A stretch of 64,000 nt of DNA from Pseudomonadota bacterium. GTDB lineage: Bacteria; CALINM01. Positions 39,157 to 47,884 of this stretch are shown here, one piece after another. How positions within the stretch are numbered: position 1 is the stretch's first letter; every line of letters begins with the position of its first letter. Made by a program: the position numbers and the translations under genes. The stretch lies in contig JAOABK010000002.1 of NCBI GenBank assembly GCA_026418415.1, positions 62,001-126,000 of the forward strand. The letters are read 5' to 3'. The notes beneath the pieces are model-generated. The model saw nothing but the letters and a program-made list of their open reading frames with translations, did no database searches and had not been told where the DNA came from.

Positions 39157-40463
39157 TGAAAAATAAAGTGAAAGTTTTATTTCTCCTGAAAATTCTTATT
39201 TTGTTAATATTATCAAATAGTTATGCAAAAGAAAACGTAATATCAGGAGAAAAAAATTATTCTGGGAATGTAGAACTTAAAGGAGATTATTTAATTAAAC
39301 AGGGAACTAAAATAAATCTACAGCCAGGTAGTGTACTTTTGTTCACTGGTAAAGTGAGATTTTCTGGTACTGTTAAAAATAAAATAATCATTAAGGGAGC
39401 CAAAGATTCTTTAGTAAGATTTGTTCAATCAGATGCAGAACTTCAAAATGTTGATATATTTGGTTTAGAAGGTATTGAATTTATTGAAAGTAAAGCCTTT
39501 ATAGAAAATCTTCAATTCAAGGATAATAAAGTGGGATTGAAAATAGTTCGAAATTCACAGGCTTTTGTAAAATCAACTATATTTACGGGAAATGAGATTG
39601 GCCTTGCTGTGGAGCTCAAGTCAAATTGTAAAATAGAAGACTCAAAATTTGATAAAAATGAAGCAGGTATTGTTTTAGGACAACAGGGCTTATGTGAAGT
39701 TTTTAGAAGCCTTTTAAATAATAATAAAGTTGGGGTATTTATCAACAGAGATAGTTTAGCTAATATTATGGGGTCTAAGTTCACTGAAAATGTTAAGGGT
39801 ATAGATGTTTATCAGAACATAGGAAGCAAAATAACCGCTAACACTTTTACTAAAAATAAAACTGGTATTTTTGGTGAAGCTTTTTCTCAGATCGACATTG
39901 AAAAAAATGATTTTATAGAAAATGAGACTGCTATTGATTTTTTGCAAGTGGTCACCGGTAAAATTAGAAATAATATTTTTAAAAATAATAACACTGCAAT
40001 ATTATTGGAGAAGAAAAGTGCACCAGATATTAGAAATAATACTTTTGAAGGAAATGAGACAGGAATTATATGCAATTTTTCTTCCTATCCTGTAATTACA
40101 AAAAACAACTTTTTGAATAATAGATTTCATATAAAATTAGGGGAATTCCAATCAGCAGATTTTGAAAACAGGACAGGCTCGTTGACTATACAATTAAAAG
40201 AAGTTGTGGAAAAACAAAGTAGAAGAAGTGGACAGTTTACAGAAAAACAAAAAAAAGTTTACTCTGGAGAAGTATTTGCAAAAAACAATTATTGGGATGA
40301 GAATACAGTAAAGGAATTTAAAACAAAAGAAAATGTATCCACTATATACGATGGGTTTGATTTGAAAGAGGTCACCTATGAAGGTTATGGTGATCAAAAA
40401 TATGCAATAGATAAGGTAATTTATAAACCATATTTAACAACACCTGTTAAAATTAATAAATGA
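39153..40463 (+). CDS. Exported right-handed parallel beta-helix (NosD-like) protein
   Basis: Signal peptide; repeated coils (ITANTFTKNKTGIFGEA, IRNNIFKNNNTAILLE, IRNNTFEGNETGIIC); NNYWDEN near the C-terminus. Confidence 0.8.
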   Translation: MMKNKVKVLFLLKILILLILSNSYAKENVISGEKNYSGNVELKGDYLIKQGTKINLQPGSVLLFTGKVRFSGTVKNKIIIKGAKDSLVRFVQSDAELQNVDIFGLEGIEFIESKAFIENLQFKDNKVGLKIVRNSQAFVKSTIFTGNEIGLAVELKSNCKIEDSKFDKNEAGIVLGQQGLCEVFRSLLNNNKVGVFINRDSLANIMGSKFTENVKGIDVYQNIGSKITANTFTKNKTGIFGEAFSQIDIEKNDFIENETAIDFLQVVTGKIRNNIFKNNNTAILLEKKSAPDIRNNTFEGNETGIICNFSSYPVITKNNFLNNRFHIKLGEFQSADFENRTGSLTIQLKEVVEKQSRRSGQFTEKQKKVYSGEVFAKNNYWDENTVKEFKTKENVSTIYDGFDLKEVTYEGYGDQKYAIDKVIYKPYLTTPVKINK

Positions 40464-41470
40464 GATATTTATTTTTCTTAATTTTTTATGCTTTTTTAGT
40501 ACAAGATCTTTACTCCCATGAGGTAAAGGGTAGGGTAGTTTTTAAAGAAAATACACCTGTTTTTGGTGCTAATGTAAACATTTATAATGAGAATAGAGAT
40601 ACTAAAATATTGAGCACTACTACCGATCCAGAGGGGTATTTTAATATAAATTTAGAAGAAGGGGTTTATTTTTTTGAGGCCACATATGTTGAAAAAAATA
40701 GAAGATTTGTTGGATATAGCGGTAAAAATCCCTTACTTGTATCGGGTAGTGAATATATTGGCATTAGGCTTCTTCCCTTGTATAAATTTAAGGAACAAAA
40801 GGTCAAAAATAATAAAACAAAGGTTATAGGTCAGGTTCTTTTTGAAGATAAGCCATTAAAGGATTCTATAGTTTATTTCTATCTTTCTGGAAGGGATATT
40901 AAAGGCATGCCCTATGTTTATTCTATGCCAACAAACAAAAAAGGTTTTTTTGAAATCAATGACATTTTGCCGGGTAAATATTTTATTGTAGCGAGAAAAA
41001 AGATTAGTGGTAGTCTTTTTGGCCCAATTGAAGAAGGCGACTTTATAGGATTCTTTCAACATAATCCTATAAACCTTGAAAAGGGTAAGGTATATAGCAT
41101 AGTAATTCCAGTTTTCAAAAAGGTTCAAGATGACGTGCCTATTCAAGTTTCCGCTAAATATAAAATCACAGGATACGCAATAGATGAAAAGGGAAATCCA
41201 GTTTCAGGAGTATATGCCTTTGCATATAAAAATAAAGAGATGGGGCACGAAAGGCCTATAAGTATTTCAAAAAAGACAAAGAAAGATGGGTATTTTGAAT
41301 TGCCTATTCCTGAAAGTGGTAAGTATTATATAGGTGTAAGGCAATTTTATGGTGGTACACCATTACAAGGAGAGTTATATGGACTCTATGAACAAACTTA
41401 TGATCATCATATCTATGTAGATAAAAACATTGAAAATATTAAAATTACTGTTAGAAAAATTTTAAGATGA
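40460..41470 (+). CDS. Exported three-module carboxypeptidase-regulatory-like protein (paralog 4)
   Basis: Signal peptide; GVYFFEATYV, GKYFIVARKKISGSLFGPIEEGDFIGFFQHNPINL, GKYYIGVRQF. Confidence 0.72.
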   Translation: MRYLFFLIFYAFLVQDLYSHEVKGRVVFKENTPVFGANVNIYNENRDTKILSTTTDPEGYFNINLEEGVYFFEATYVEKNRRFVGYSGKNPLLVSGSEYIGIRLLPLYKFKEQKVKNNKTKVIGQVLFEDKPLKDSIVYFYLSGRDIKGMPYVYSMPTNKKGFFEINDILPGKYFIVARKKISGSLFGPIEEGDFIGFFQHNPINLEKGKVYSIVIPVFKKVQDDVPIQVSAKYKITGYAIDEKGNPVSGVYAFAYKNKEMGHERPISISKKTKKDGYFELPIPESGKYYIGVRQFYGGTPLQGELYGLYEQTYDHHIYVDKNIENIKITVRKILR

Positions 41471-42315
41471 AAGTTTTGAATATAATTTTTTTTATTATAA
41501 CTACTGTTAATTGTCTTTATGCTAAAAATTTGCCAGTTAAAGAGATTTTCACAGAAGAGGTATGGAGGGGAGAAATATTAGTAGAAGGAGTGGTTGCAGT
41601 AAGAAAGGAAGGTAAGTTAACAATAGAACCAGGCACAGTAATTCTTTTCAAATCTATTGATATAGATGACGATGGTATTGGTGATAGTGAACTTTATGTA
41701 GAAGGGACAATTATTGCAAAGGGAAGTAAAGATGCTCCAATAGTATTTACATCAGAAAGTAATGATAAAATCCCCTCTTCATGGAAGTATATAATGGTTA
41801 ACCATGCAAAATATGCCTATTTTGAGCATGTACTATTTGAAGGTGCCTTTTCGGGGCTCCAAGTACATTTTACCAAGGCAATAGTTAAAAACTCAATATT
41901 TAGAAACAATGTTGATGGCTTTAGATTTTCAACAGCTAATATTTATGTTTGTAATAACAAAATGACTAAAAATCGTCATGGTATAAGGTATGAAGAAAGG
42001 GATTCAAAAGGTATTATAGAATTCAATTCCATACAGGAAAATGAAATAGGAATTTTTCCTGTAACTAAATGTGGTGATAAAGTAAATTTTAGGTATAACA
42101 ATATAGAAAAAAACGGTTATAATATAAAAGTAGGAGATGAGCAAAAAGAAAATTTATCTTTCAAAAATAACTATTTTGGTATGATTTTTGAGAGTGAAAT
42201 TAGAAAAAAGATTTATGACAAACATTTTGATAAAAATTTACCAATTGTTAATATTAAACCCTATTCAAAAAAACCTTTTTTGGAGAGTGATGTTAAATGT
42301 TTAGAAGAATTTTAG
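41467..42315 (+). CDS. Exported short beta-helix protein, paralog of the N-terminal half of 32985-34769
   Basis: EVWRGEILVEG...EPGTVILFKSIDIDDDGIGDSELYVEGTIIAKGSKDAPIVFTSE aligns by eye with TEWRGRVFIKG...SPGTKILFKKLDVDNDGVSESLIISSGTIKAVGERENPIMFTSD. Confidence 0.75.
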   Translation: MKVLNIIFFIITTVNCLYAKNLPVKEIFTEEVWRGEILVEGVVAVRKEGKLTIEPGTVILFKSIDIDDDGIGDSELYVEGTIIAKGSKDAPIVFTSESNDKIPSSWKYIMVNHAKYAYFEHVLFEGAFSGLQVHFTKAIVKNSIFRNNVDGFRFSTANIYVCNNKMTKNRHGIRYEERDSKGIIEFNSIQENEIGIFPVTKCGDKVNFRYNNIEKNGYNIKVGDEQKENLSFKNNYFGMIFESEIRKKIYDKHFDKNLPIVNIKPYSKKPFLESDVKCLEEF

Positions 42316-42836
42316 TAAGTTTATTACTCTTTTTTTGCTTTTATGGGATCTCCAATGCCTGTGTTGGTAAGACAATTTATATAGGACATCTTGATACTAA
42401 AGAAGAAGAAATGGTTAGTAATATTCTATCAAGGCTTATAACAGAAAGAACGGGCACATCAGTTAAGCTAAAAAAATATTCAAATGTAAGCGCTTTACTC
42501 AATTCAGCATCTTCAGGTGAAGTAGATTTATTTGTTTTTGACAGTAATAAAATAAATGAACTTTCTAAAACAACTGATTTTGAAAAAGCAAAAAGTGATT
42601 TCAACACTAAATTTAATCTCGTCTTTTTAAAACCCCTTTTAGAATCTAAAAGCGATTATACAGTTCCAATAATAAGGAAGGATACTTTAAAAAAATTTCC
42701 TGCTCTTCCAAGACTCATTGAAAAACTAAATGGACTTGTTCAACCATCTGTTATATCAGACCTTGTTAAGGACTCTGAAAAAAGGGGTACCAAGGATACA
42801 GTTAGGGATTTTTTAAAATCAAAAAATTTAATATAA
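42297..42836 (+). CDS. Exported OpuAC-like (glycine betaine SBP) domain, apparently missing lobe 2
   Basis: Signal peptide; KTIYIGHLDTKEEEMVSNILSRLITERTG; SSGEVDLFVFDSN; VPIIRKDTLKKFPALPRLIEKLNGLV; VRDFLKSKNLI. Confidence 0.6.
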   Translation: MFRRILVSLLLFFCFYGISNACVGKTIYIGHLDTKEEEMVSNILSRLITERTGTSVKLKKYSNVSALLNSASSGEVDLFVFDSNKINELSKTTDFEKAKSDFNTKFNLVFLKPLLESKSDYTVPIIRKDTLKKFPALPRLIEKLNGLVQPSVISDLVKDSEKRGTKDTVRDFLKSKNLI

Positions 42837-42839
42837 CTT

Positions 42840-43721
42840 ATGGAAAGAAGAAATTTTTTAAAAGTTATTGGCTCAAGTTTTTTGTTTAATTTAATTGGGG
42901 CTAAATTTGTTCTACCCTCAGATCCAAAGGTACTTTCAGTTGCAGAAGGAAAGGATTATGAAAAAATTACTAAGGATGCTATTAATGCTATTGGAGGCAT
43001 ATCCAAATTTGTTAAACCAGATGATGTTGTAGTTATAAAACCAAACATTGGCTGGGATAGAACCCCTGAGCAGTCAGCAAATACACACCCCCTTGTTGTT
43101 AAAGCGATTGCCGAAGAATGTATAAAAGCAGGTGCAAAGAGGGTAAAGATTTTTGACAGAACCTGTAATGATCCAAGAAGATGTTATGAAACAAGTGGTT
43201 TTAATGCGGTTTTTAGAAATATGAGGAAGGTTGAATTAAAACATATTGAGTATGAAAGATTTAAGAATGTAAAGCTTAACGGTAAGTTTTTGAAAGAATG
43301 GGAGCTCTATGATGAGGCATTAAATGCAGATGTTTTCATAAATGTTCCTGTAGCAAAGCACCATGGATTAACAACCCTTACCTTGGCTTTAAAGAATGTT
43401 ATGGGGATAATGGGTGGAAACAGGGGATATATTCATAGAGATATTGAAACCGCATTAGCGGATATAAATTCTGTTGTTAAGAGCCATTTAACTATAATTG
43501 ATGCTACAAGGATTCTTTTAAATCATGGGCCTCAGGGTGGAGATTTAAAAGATGTTAAAGTATTGAATAGAGTGGTTGCATCTGCAGATATTGTTTTAGC
43601 GGATGCTTACGCAACAACATTCTTTGGTAAAAAACCAGAAGAAATTTCTATAACCGTTGAAGCCTTTAAGCGTGGACTTGGAGAAATGCGTTTATCCAAT
43701 GCGAAAGTGATAAAGGTCTAA
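42840..43721 (+). CDS. DUF362 protein with Tat-type signal
   Basis: MERRNFLKVIGSSFLFNLIG twin-arginine motif; DDVVVIKPNIGWDRTPEQSANTHPLVVKAIAEECIKAGAKRVKIFDRT. Confidence 0.85.
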   Translation: MERRNFLKVIGSSFLFNLIGAKFVLPSDPKVLSVAEGKDYEKITKDAINAIGGISKFVKPDDVVVIKPNIGWDRTPEQSANTHPLVVKAIAEECIKAGAKRVKIFDRTCNDPRRCYETSGFNAVFRNMRKVELKHIEYERFKNVKLNGKFLKEWELYDEALNADVFINVPVAKHHGLTTLTLALKNVMGIMGGNRGYIHRDIETALADINSVVKSHLTIIDATRILLNHGPQGGDLKDVKVLNRVVASADIVLADAYATTFFGKKPEEISITVEAFKRGLGEMRLSNAKVIKV

Positions 43722-45256
43722 TGAAAAGATTAAATCTTTCTAAAATATCTCAGTTTTTTTTTCTAATTCTTTTTCTTTTTTTATTTGTAAACACAGAATA
43801 TAGGGGTAAAGATGAAATATCTTTAGCTATTAACAGTTTTTTTAGAGCAAATCCCCTTGTTTTATTTTCCTATATATTATCGAATTTTTCTTTTACCTGG
43901 ATACTTTTCCCTGCCTTACTTTTAACTTTTTTCAGTTTTTTTTTGGGTAGATTTTTTTGTGGATGGATCTGCCCTCTTGGCACGACCATAGATTTTTTTT
44001 CAAAGTTTTTTAGAAAAAAAGAGAAGAGAATATTTCATCCCCATCTTAAATATTATCTATTGGGATTCCTCTTGTTTGTGTCTCTTTTTGGGATTAATAT
44101 CACAGGGCTTTTAGATCCAATAGCAATTCTTGTTAGATTCTTGACTTTTACCGCCTTCCCTTTGTTTGGAGATATTGTTAAATCAGGCTGGGTGGGGTTG
44201 TATGAGATACTCGGTGAAAAAAGGGATTCTATTGCATTTCTCTATGATTTTTTAAAATCCAACATTCTCCCCTTTAGGGAAACGATATATCCTCTTGCTT
44301 TTGTTTCGTTCTTTATTTTTATAGTAATTCTTATACTTGAAAAGTTTGAGAAAAGAAGCTGGTGTAGGAATCTTTGCCCCCTTGGGACTCTACTTGGATT
44401 ACTAAGTAAATTTTCTATTTTTAAAAGGTTACCACAAAATCTATGCAAGGATTGTGGAGATTGTAAAAGTATTTGTCCCACTGGATTCGAAAAAGATCTT
44501 TTACAAAGAGAAGAGTGCATATTATGCATGGATTGTGAATTTAAGTGTAAGTTCAAAAGAGTTAGATTCAATATAGCAATGAAACCAGACATTGAAACCA
44601 GTTTTTCTAAGCGAAGGGTTTTTATAACAAGCTTTATAACTGGTTATTTTGTTTCTGGTGTTTTTAAATTTTTTAGAGATGGTCATGATAGTAGATTGCT
44701 AAGACCACCGGGTGTTAAAGATGAAAAAGTTTTTTTGCAAAAATGTGTTCGATGTGGTGAGTGCATCAAGATTTGCCTCAAAAATGCTTTATATCCCGCT
44801 GTTTTCACAAATGGCTTTTATAATCTTTTTACGCCTATTTTAATACCAAGGAAAGGGTATTGTGAGTATAATTGTACCTTGTGTGGACAGGTATGTCCTA
44901 CCAAAGCAATTCCTCAACTGCCTTTAGAAACTAAACGAAAAGAGGTTATTGGTATTGCAGTTTTTGATAAAAATCATTGTTTGCCTTACGCAAAGAAGGT
45001 AAACTGTATGGTGTGTGAAGAGCATTGTCCTGTTCCAAAAAAGGCGATAAGATTTGAGGTTGTTTATGAAAGGGATTATGATGGGAAAATGAAAGAGTTA
45101 AAAAAACCCTATGTTGTTGATGAATTATGTATAGGTTGTGGTATATGTGAATATATATGTCCTCTTACTTCAAAGGCTGGCATAGAGGTTTTTAAGAGTA
45201 AAGAATTAAGTAGGAGTGATATTTATGGCTATAATGGAAATTCTAAAATATCCTGA
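43721..45256 (+). CDS. NapH-like membrane ferredoxin fused to a NapG/MauM-like polyferredoxin
   Basis: CGWICPLGTTIDFFSKFF, CRNLCPLGTLLGLLSKF, CKDCGDCKSICP, then internal SKRRVFITSFITGYFVSG, then CVRCGECIKIC, CTLCGQVCP, CMVCEEHCP, CIGCGICEYICP. Confidence 0.82.
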   Translation: MKRLNLSKISQFFFLILFLFLFVNTEYRGKDEISLAINSFFRANPLVLFSYILSNFSFTWILFPALLLTFFSFFLGRFFCGWICPLGTTIDFFSKFFRKKEKRIFHPHLKYYLLGFLLFVSLFGINITGLLDPIAILVRFLTFTAFPLFGDIVKSGWVGLYEILGEKRDSIAFLYDFLKSNILPFRETIYPLAFVSFFIFIVILILEKFEKRSWCRNLCPLGTLLGLLSKFSIFKRLPQNLCKDCGDCKSICPTGFEKDLLQREECILCMDCEFKCKFKRVRFNIAMKPDIETSFSKRRVFITSFITGYFVSGVFKFFRDGHDSRLLRPPGVKDEKVFLQKCVRCGECIKICLKNALYPAVFTNGFYNLFTPILIPRKGYCEYNCTLCGQVCPTKAIPQLPLETKRKEVIGIAVFDKNHCLPYAKKVNCMVCEEHCPVPKKAIRFEVVYERDYDGKMKELKKPYVVDELCIGCGICEYICPLTSKAGIEVFKSKELSRSDIYGYNGNSKIS

Positions 45257-45734
45257 TCAAAGGTTAAGAGTTGTAGCTAAAGAAATTGATAAAATAAATA
45301 ACGATATTAAAAAGATTTCTATGTCTATGATAGAAACTATGTACCATGCGAAAGGTATCGGGCTTGCAGCAACACAGGTTGGTATTCCTATAAGGCTTTT
45401 TGTAATTGATATTGAACAGCTTGATGAGAATCCTAATCCTATTGTTTTTATAAATCCAAAAATAATTTTATCTGAAGGTAGAGAAAAACATGATGAGGGG
45501 TGTCTTAGCATCCCAGGTTACACTGCACCGGTGGAACGTGCTTCAAAAGTAATTGTTAAATTTTTAGATCTTGAAGGGAATTCTCAGGAATTGATTGCAG
45601 AAGGGCTTCTCGCAAGAGCGATTCAGCATGAAAATGACCATTTAGATGGCAAACTTTTCATTGATAGACTTAGTCCAATAAGAAAAGAGCTAATAATCAA
45701 AAAGTTAAAAAAGGAGATGGAAAAAAGTCTATGA
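45225..45734 (+). CDS. def: Peptide deformylase
   Basis: GIGLAATQVGIPIRLFVID; EGCLSIPG; IQHENDHLDGKLF. AGGAG at 45212 precedes ATG at 45225. Confidence 0.96.
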   Translation: MAIMEILKYPDQRLRVVAKEIDKINNDIKKISMSMIETMYHAKGIGLAATQVGIPIRLFVIDIEQLDENPNPIVFINPKIILSEGREKHDEGCLSIPGYTAPVERASKVIVKFLDLEGNSQELIAEGLLARAIQHENDHLDGKLFIDRLSPIRKELIIKKLKKEMEKSL

Positions 45735-46654
45735 AAATTGGTTTTTTCGGAACCCCTGATTTTGTATTGGAGTACCTTGATGCAATTTATAAATCAAGTA
45801 ATACTATATCATTTATCGTTACTGCTCCTGATAAGCCAAAGGGAAGGGGACAAAAAATAATCCCACCTGCCCCTAAGGTTTTTGCAATCGAAAAGAATAT
45901 ACCCTATTTCCAGCCAGAAAATATAAAGGATGATAATTTCATTAATACTTTAAAATCCTTCGACACCGATATTTTTGTTGTAATTGCCTATGGTAAAAAA
46001 CTGCCTAAAGAGATCCTCGAATTGCCCAAGCTTGGCTCATACAACGTTCACTTTTCCTTACTTCCCCGCTGGAGGGGGGCTGCACCTGTTAACTGGGCAA
46101 TTTTATCTGGTGATACTGAAACTGGTGTCACTTTGATGAAAATGGATGAAGGGCTTGATACTGGTGATATATTTCTTCAAGAAAAAACAGGAATTGGGTT
46201 TTATGAAACTTCTGTTGATGTATTTAAAAAACTAATTCCTTTAGGAATAAAGTTATTGTTAAGGGGAGTTGAGATTTTAAAGAATTATGTTCCACAGTTT
46301 ACAAAGCAAGATGAGCGTTTTGTGACTTATGCTAAACCATTTAAAAAAAGTGATGGCTTAATAGATTGGTCAAAAGGGGCATTTGATATACATAATATGG
46401 TTAGAGCTCTTCAGCCTTGGCCCAGTGCTTATACAAATATAAAAGGTAAACTTGTAAAAATTTGGAAAACAGATGTTATCAATAATGATTCAATACCTGG
46501 AAAGATTGAAAAAATTGATAAAAGTGCTGTTTTAATTGGAACAGGAAAGGGTATTATAAAATTGCTTGAGATACAAGAAGAAGGTAAAAATAAGAGCAGT
46601 CCCTCTCAACTTTTTTTAAAATATGGCTTCAAAAATGGTGACTCTATATGTTAA
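45731..46654 (+). CDS. fmt: Methionyl-tRNA formyltransferase
   Basis: FFGTPDFVLEYLDAI; NVHFSLLPRWRGAAPVNWAILSGDTETGVTLMKMDEGLDTGDI. Confidence 0.96.
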   Translation: MKIGFFGTPDFVLEYLDAIYKSSNTISFIVTAPDKPKGRGQKIIPPAPKVFAIEKNIPYFQPENIKDDNFINTLKSFDTDIFVVIAYGKKLPKEILELPKLGSYNVHFSLLPRWRGAAPVNWAILSGDTETGVTLMKMDEGLDTGDIFLQEKTGIGFYETSVDVFKKLIPLGIKLLLRGVEILKNYVPQFTKQDERFVTYAKPFKKSDGLIDWSKGAFDIHNMVRALQPWPSAYTNIKGKLVKIWKTDVINNDSIPGKIEKIDKSAVLIGTGKGIIKLLEIQEEGKNKSSPSQLFLKYGFKNGDSIC

Positions 46655-46694
46655 GTCTCGTTGAGGGATTAAGAAGGGGCAGATTTTTTCAGAA

Positions 46695-47219
46695 ATGATA
46701 ATAAAAAAGTTTTGTTTAAAGGTTCTTTATCCAATCTTTTCTTTTTTTTATAAACTCTTAAAATTAGACAAAGATAGGTGTATAAAGTTTTTCGTAGAAC
46801 TAAATAATAGATTTACCTTTCGGAAGATATCTAAATTAAAAGACAAACCAAAAAAAATATTACTTTTGATGCCCCATTGTCTCCAATTTTCCGATTGCGA
46901 GTATAGAATAACTGGAAAAGTAATTAAATGTAAAATGTGTGGCAAATGTGAGATAAAAGATTTAATGGAAATTTCAAAAAGATATAATGTAAAATTATCT
47001 GTTGCTACAGGTGGCACTATGGCGAGGAATATAATAAAAAATTTCAATCCCCAACTTATTATTGCAACAGCTTGCGAAAGGGATCTTATATCGGGTTTGA
47101 TAGATACAATAAATCTTCCAGTTATTGGTATTTTAAATGAAAGACCCTACGGACCTTGTTTAGATACGAGGGTTGATTTAGAAAAAATCACTTCAATACT
47201 TGAGAGTTTGCAGAGGTGA
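46695..47219 (+). CDS. DUF116 family protein
   Basis: LLLMPHCLQFSDCEYRI...CKMCGKCEI...ATGGTMARNIIKNFNPQLIIATACERDLISGLID. Confidence 0.8.
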   Translation: MIIKKFCLKVLYPIFSFFYKLLKLDKDRCIKFFVELNNRFTFRKISKLKDKPKKILLLMPHCLQFSDCEYRITGKVIKCKMCGKCEIKDLMEISKRYNVKLSVATGGTMARNIIKNFNPQLIIATACERDLISGLIDTINLPVIGILNERPYGPCLDTRVDLEKITSILESLQR

Positions 47220-47221
47220 AT

Positions 47222-47884
47222 ATGAAAGACATTCTGATTGCACCATCAATTTTATCTGCGGATTTTGGTAATCTGAAAGAAGAGATATATAAGGTTGAAC
47301 TGGCTGGTGCTGATTTAATCCATTTAGATATTATGGATGGACATTTTGTTCCTAACCTTACCTTTGGTCCCTATGGAGTTTCTTGTATAAAAAAGTATGC
47401 AAAAAAGCCCTTAGATGTTCATCTTATGCTTGATAACCCCGATGAATTTATTCATCCCTTCATAGATGCTGGAGCAGATATGGTTTCAGTTCATTTAGAG
47501 AGTTGTAAGCATATACAAAGAACTCTAACTGAAATAAAGAGAAGGGGAGTAAAGGCAGGTGTGGCAATAAATCCCGCTACTTCTTTTGAACCAATAGAGT
47601 ATATTCTTGAATCTATTGACTTTGTATTAATTATGACAGTTAATCCTGGATTTGGTGGGCAGAGCTTTATAGAAGGTGTAGTAAAAAAGATTGAGAGGTT
47701 AAACAAACTATTAATTAAATATAAATCTCCCTGTGTTATAGAGGTCGATGGTGGTATTGATGATAAAACAATAAGGAAGGTTTATGATGCTGGAGCAAGA
47801 ATAATAGTAGCAGGCAACTTCATATTCAAAAACACAAATTATAAGAAAGCTATAGAAAAGCTAAGAAAAGCATGCCAGAAATAG
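47222..47884 (+). CDS. rpe: Ribulose-phosphate 3-epimerase
   Basis: APSILSADFGNLKEEI; HLDIMDGHFVPNLTFGP; MTVNPGFGGQSFIEG; IEVDGGID. Confidence 0.96.
   Translation: MKDILIAPSILSADFGNLKEEIYKVELAGADLIHLDIMDGHFVPNLTFGPYGVSCIKKYAKKPLDVHLMLDNPDEFIHPFIDAGADMVSVHLESCKHIQRTLTEIKRRGVKAGVAINPATSFEPIEYILESIDFVLIMTVNPGFGGQSFIEGVVKKIERLNKLLIKYKSPCVIEVDGGIDDKTIRKVYDAGARIIVAGNFIFKNTNYKKAIEKLRKACQK

Noticed and set aside
32048-42836. Interpretation as an extracellular multiheme cytochrome (EET) locus
   Set aside because: No CXXCH motifs found in any protein of the block; may lie next to one outside the window but this cannot be claimed.
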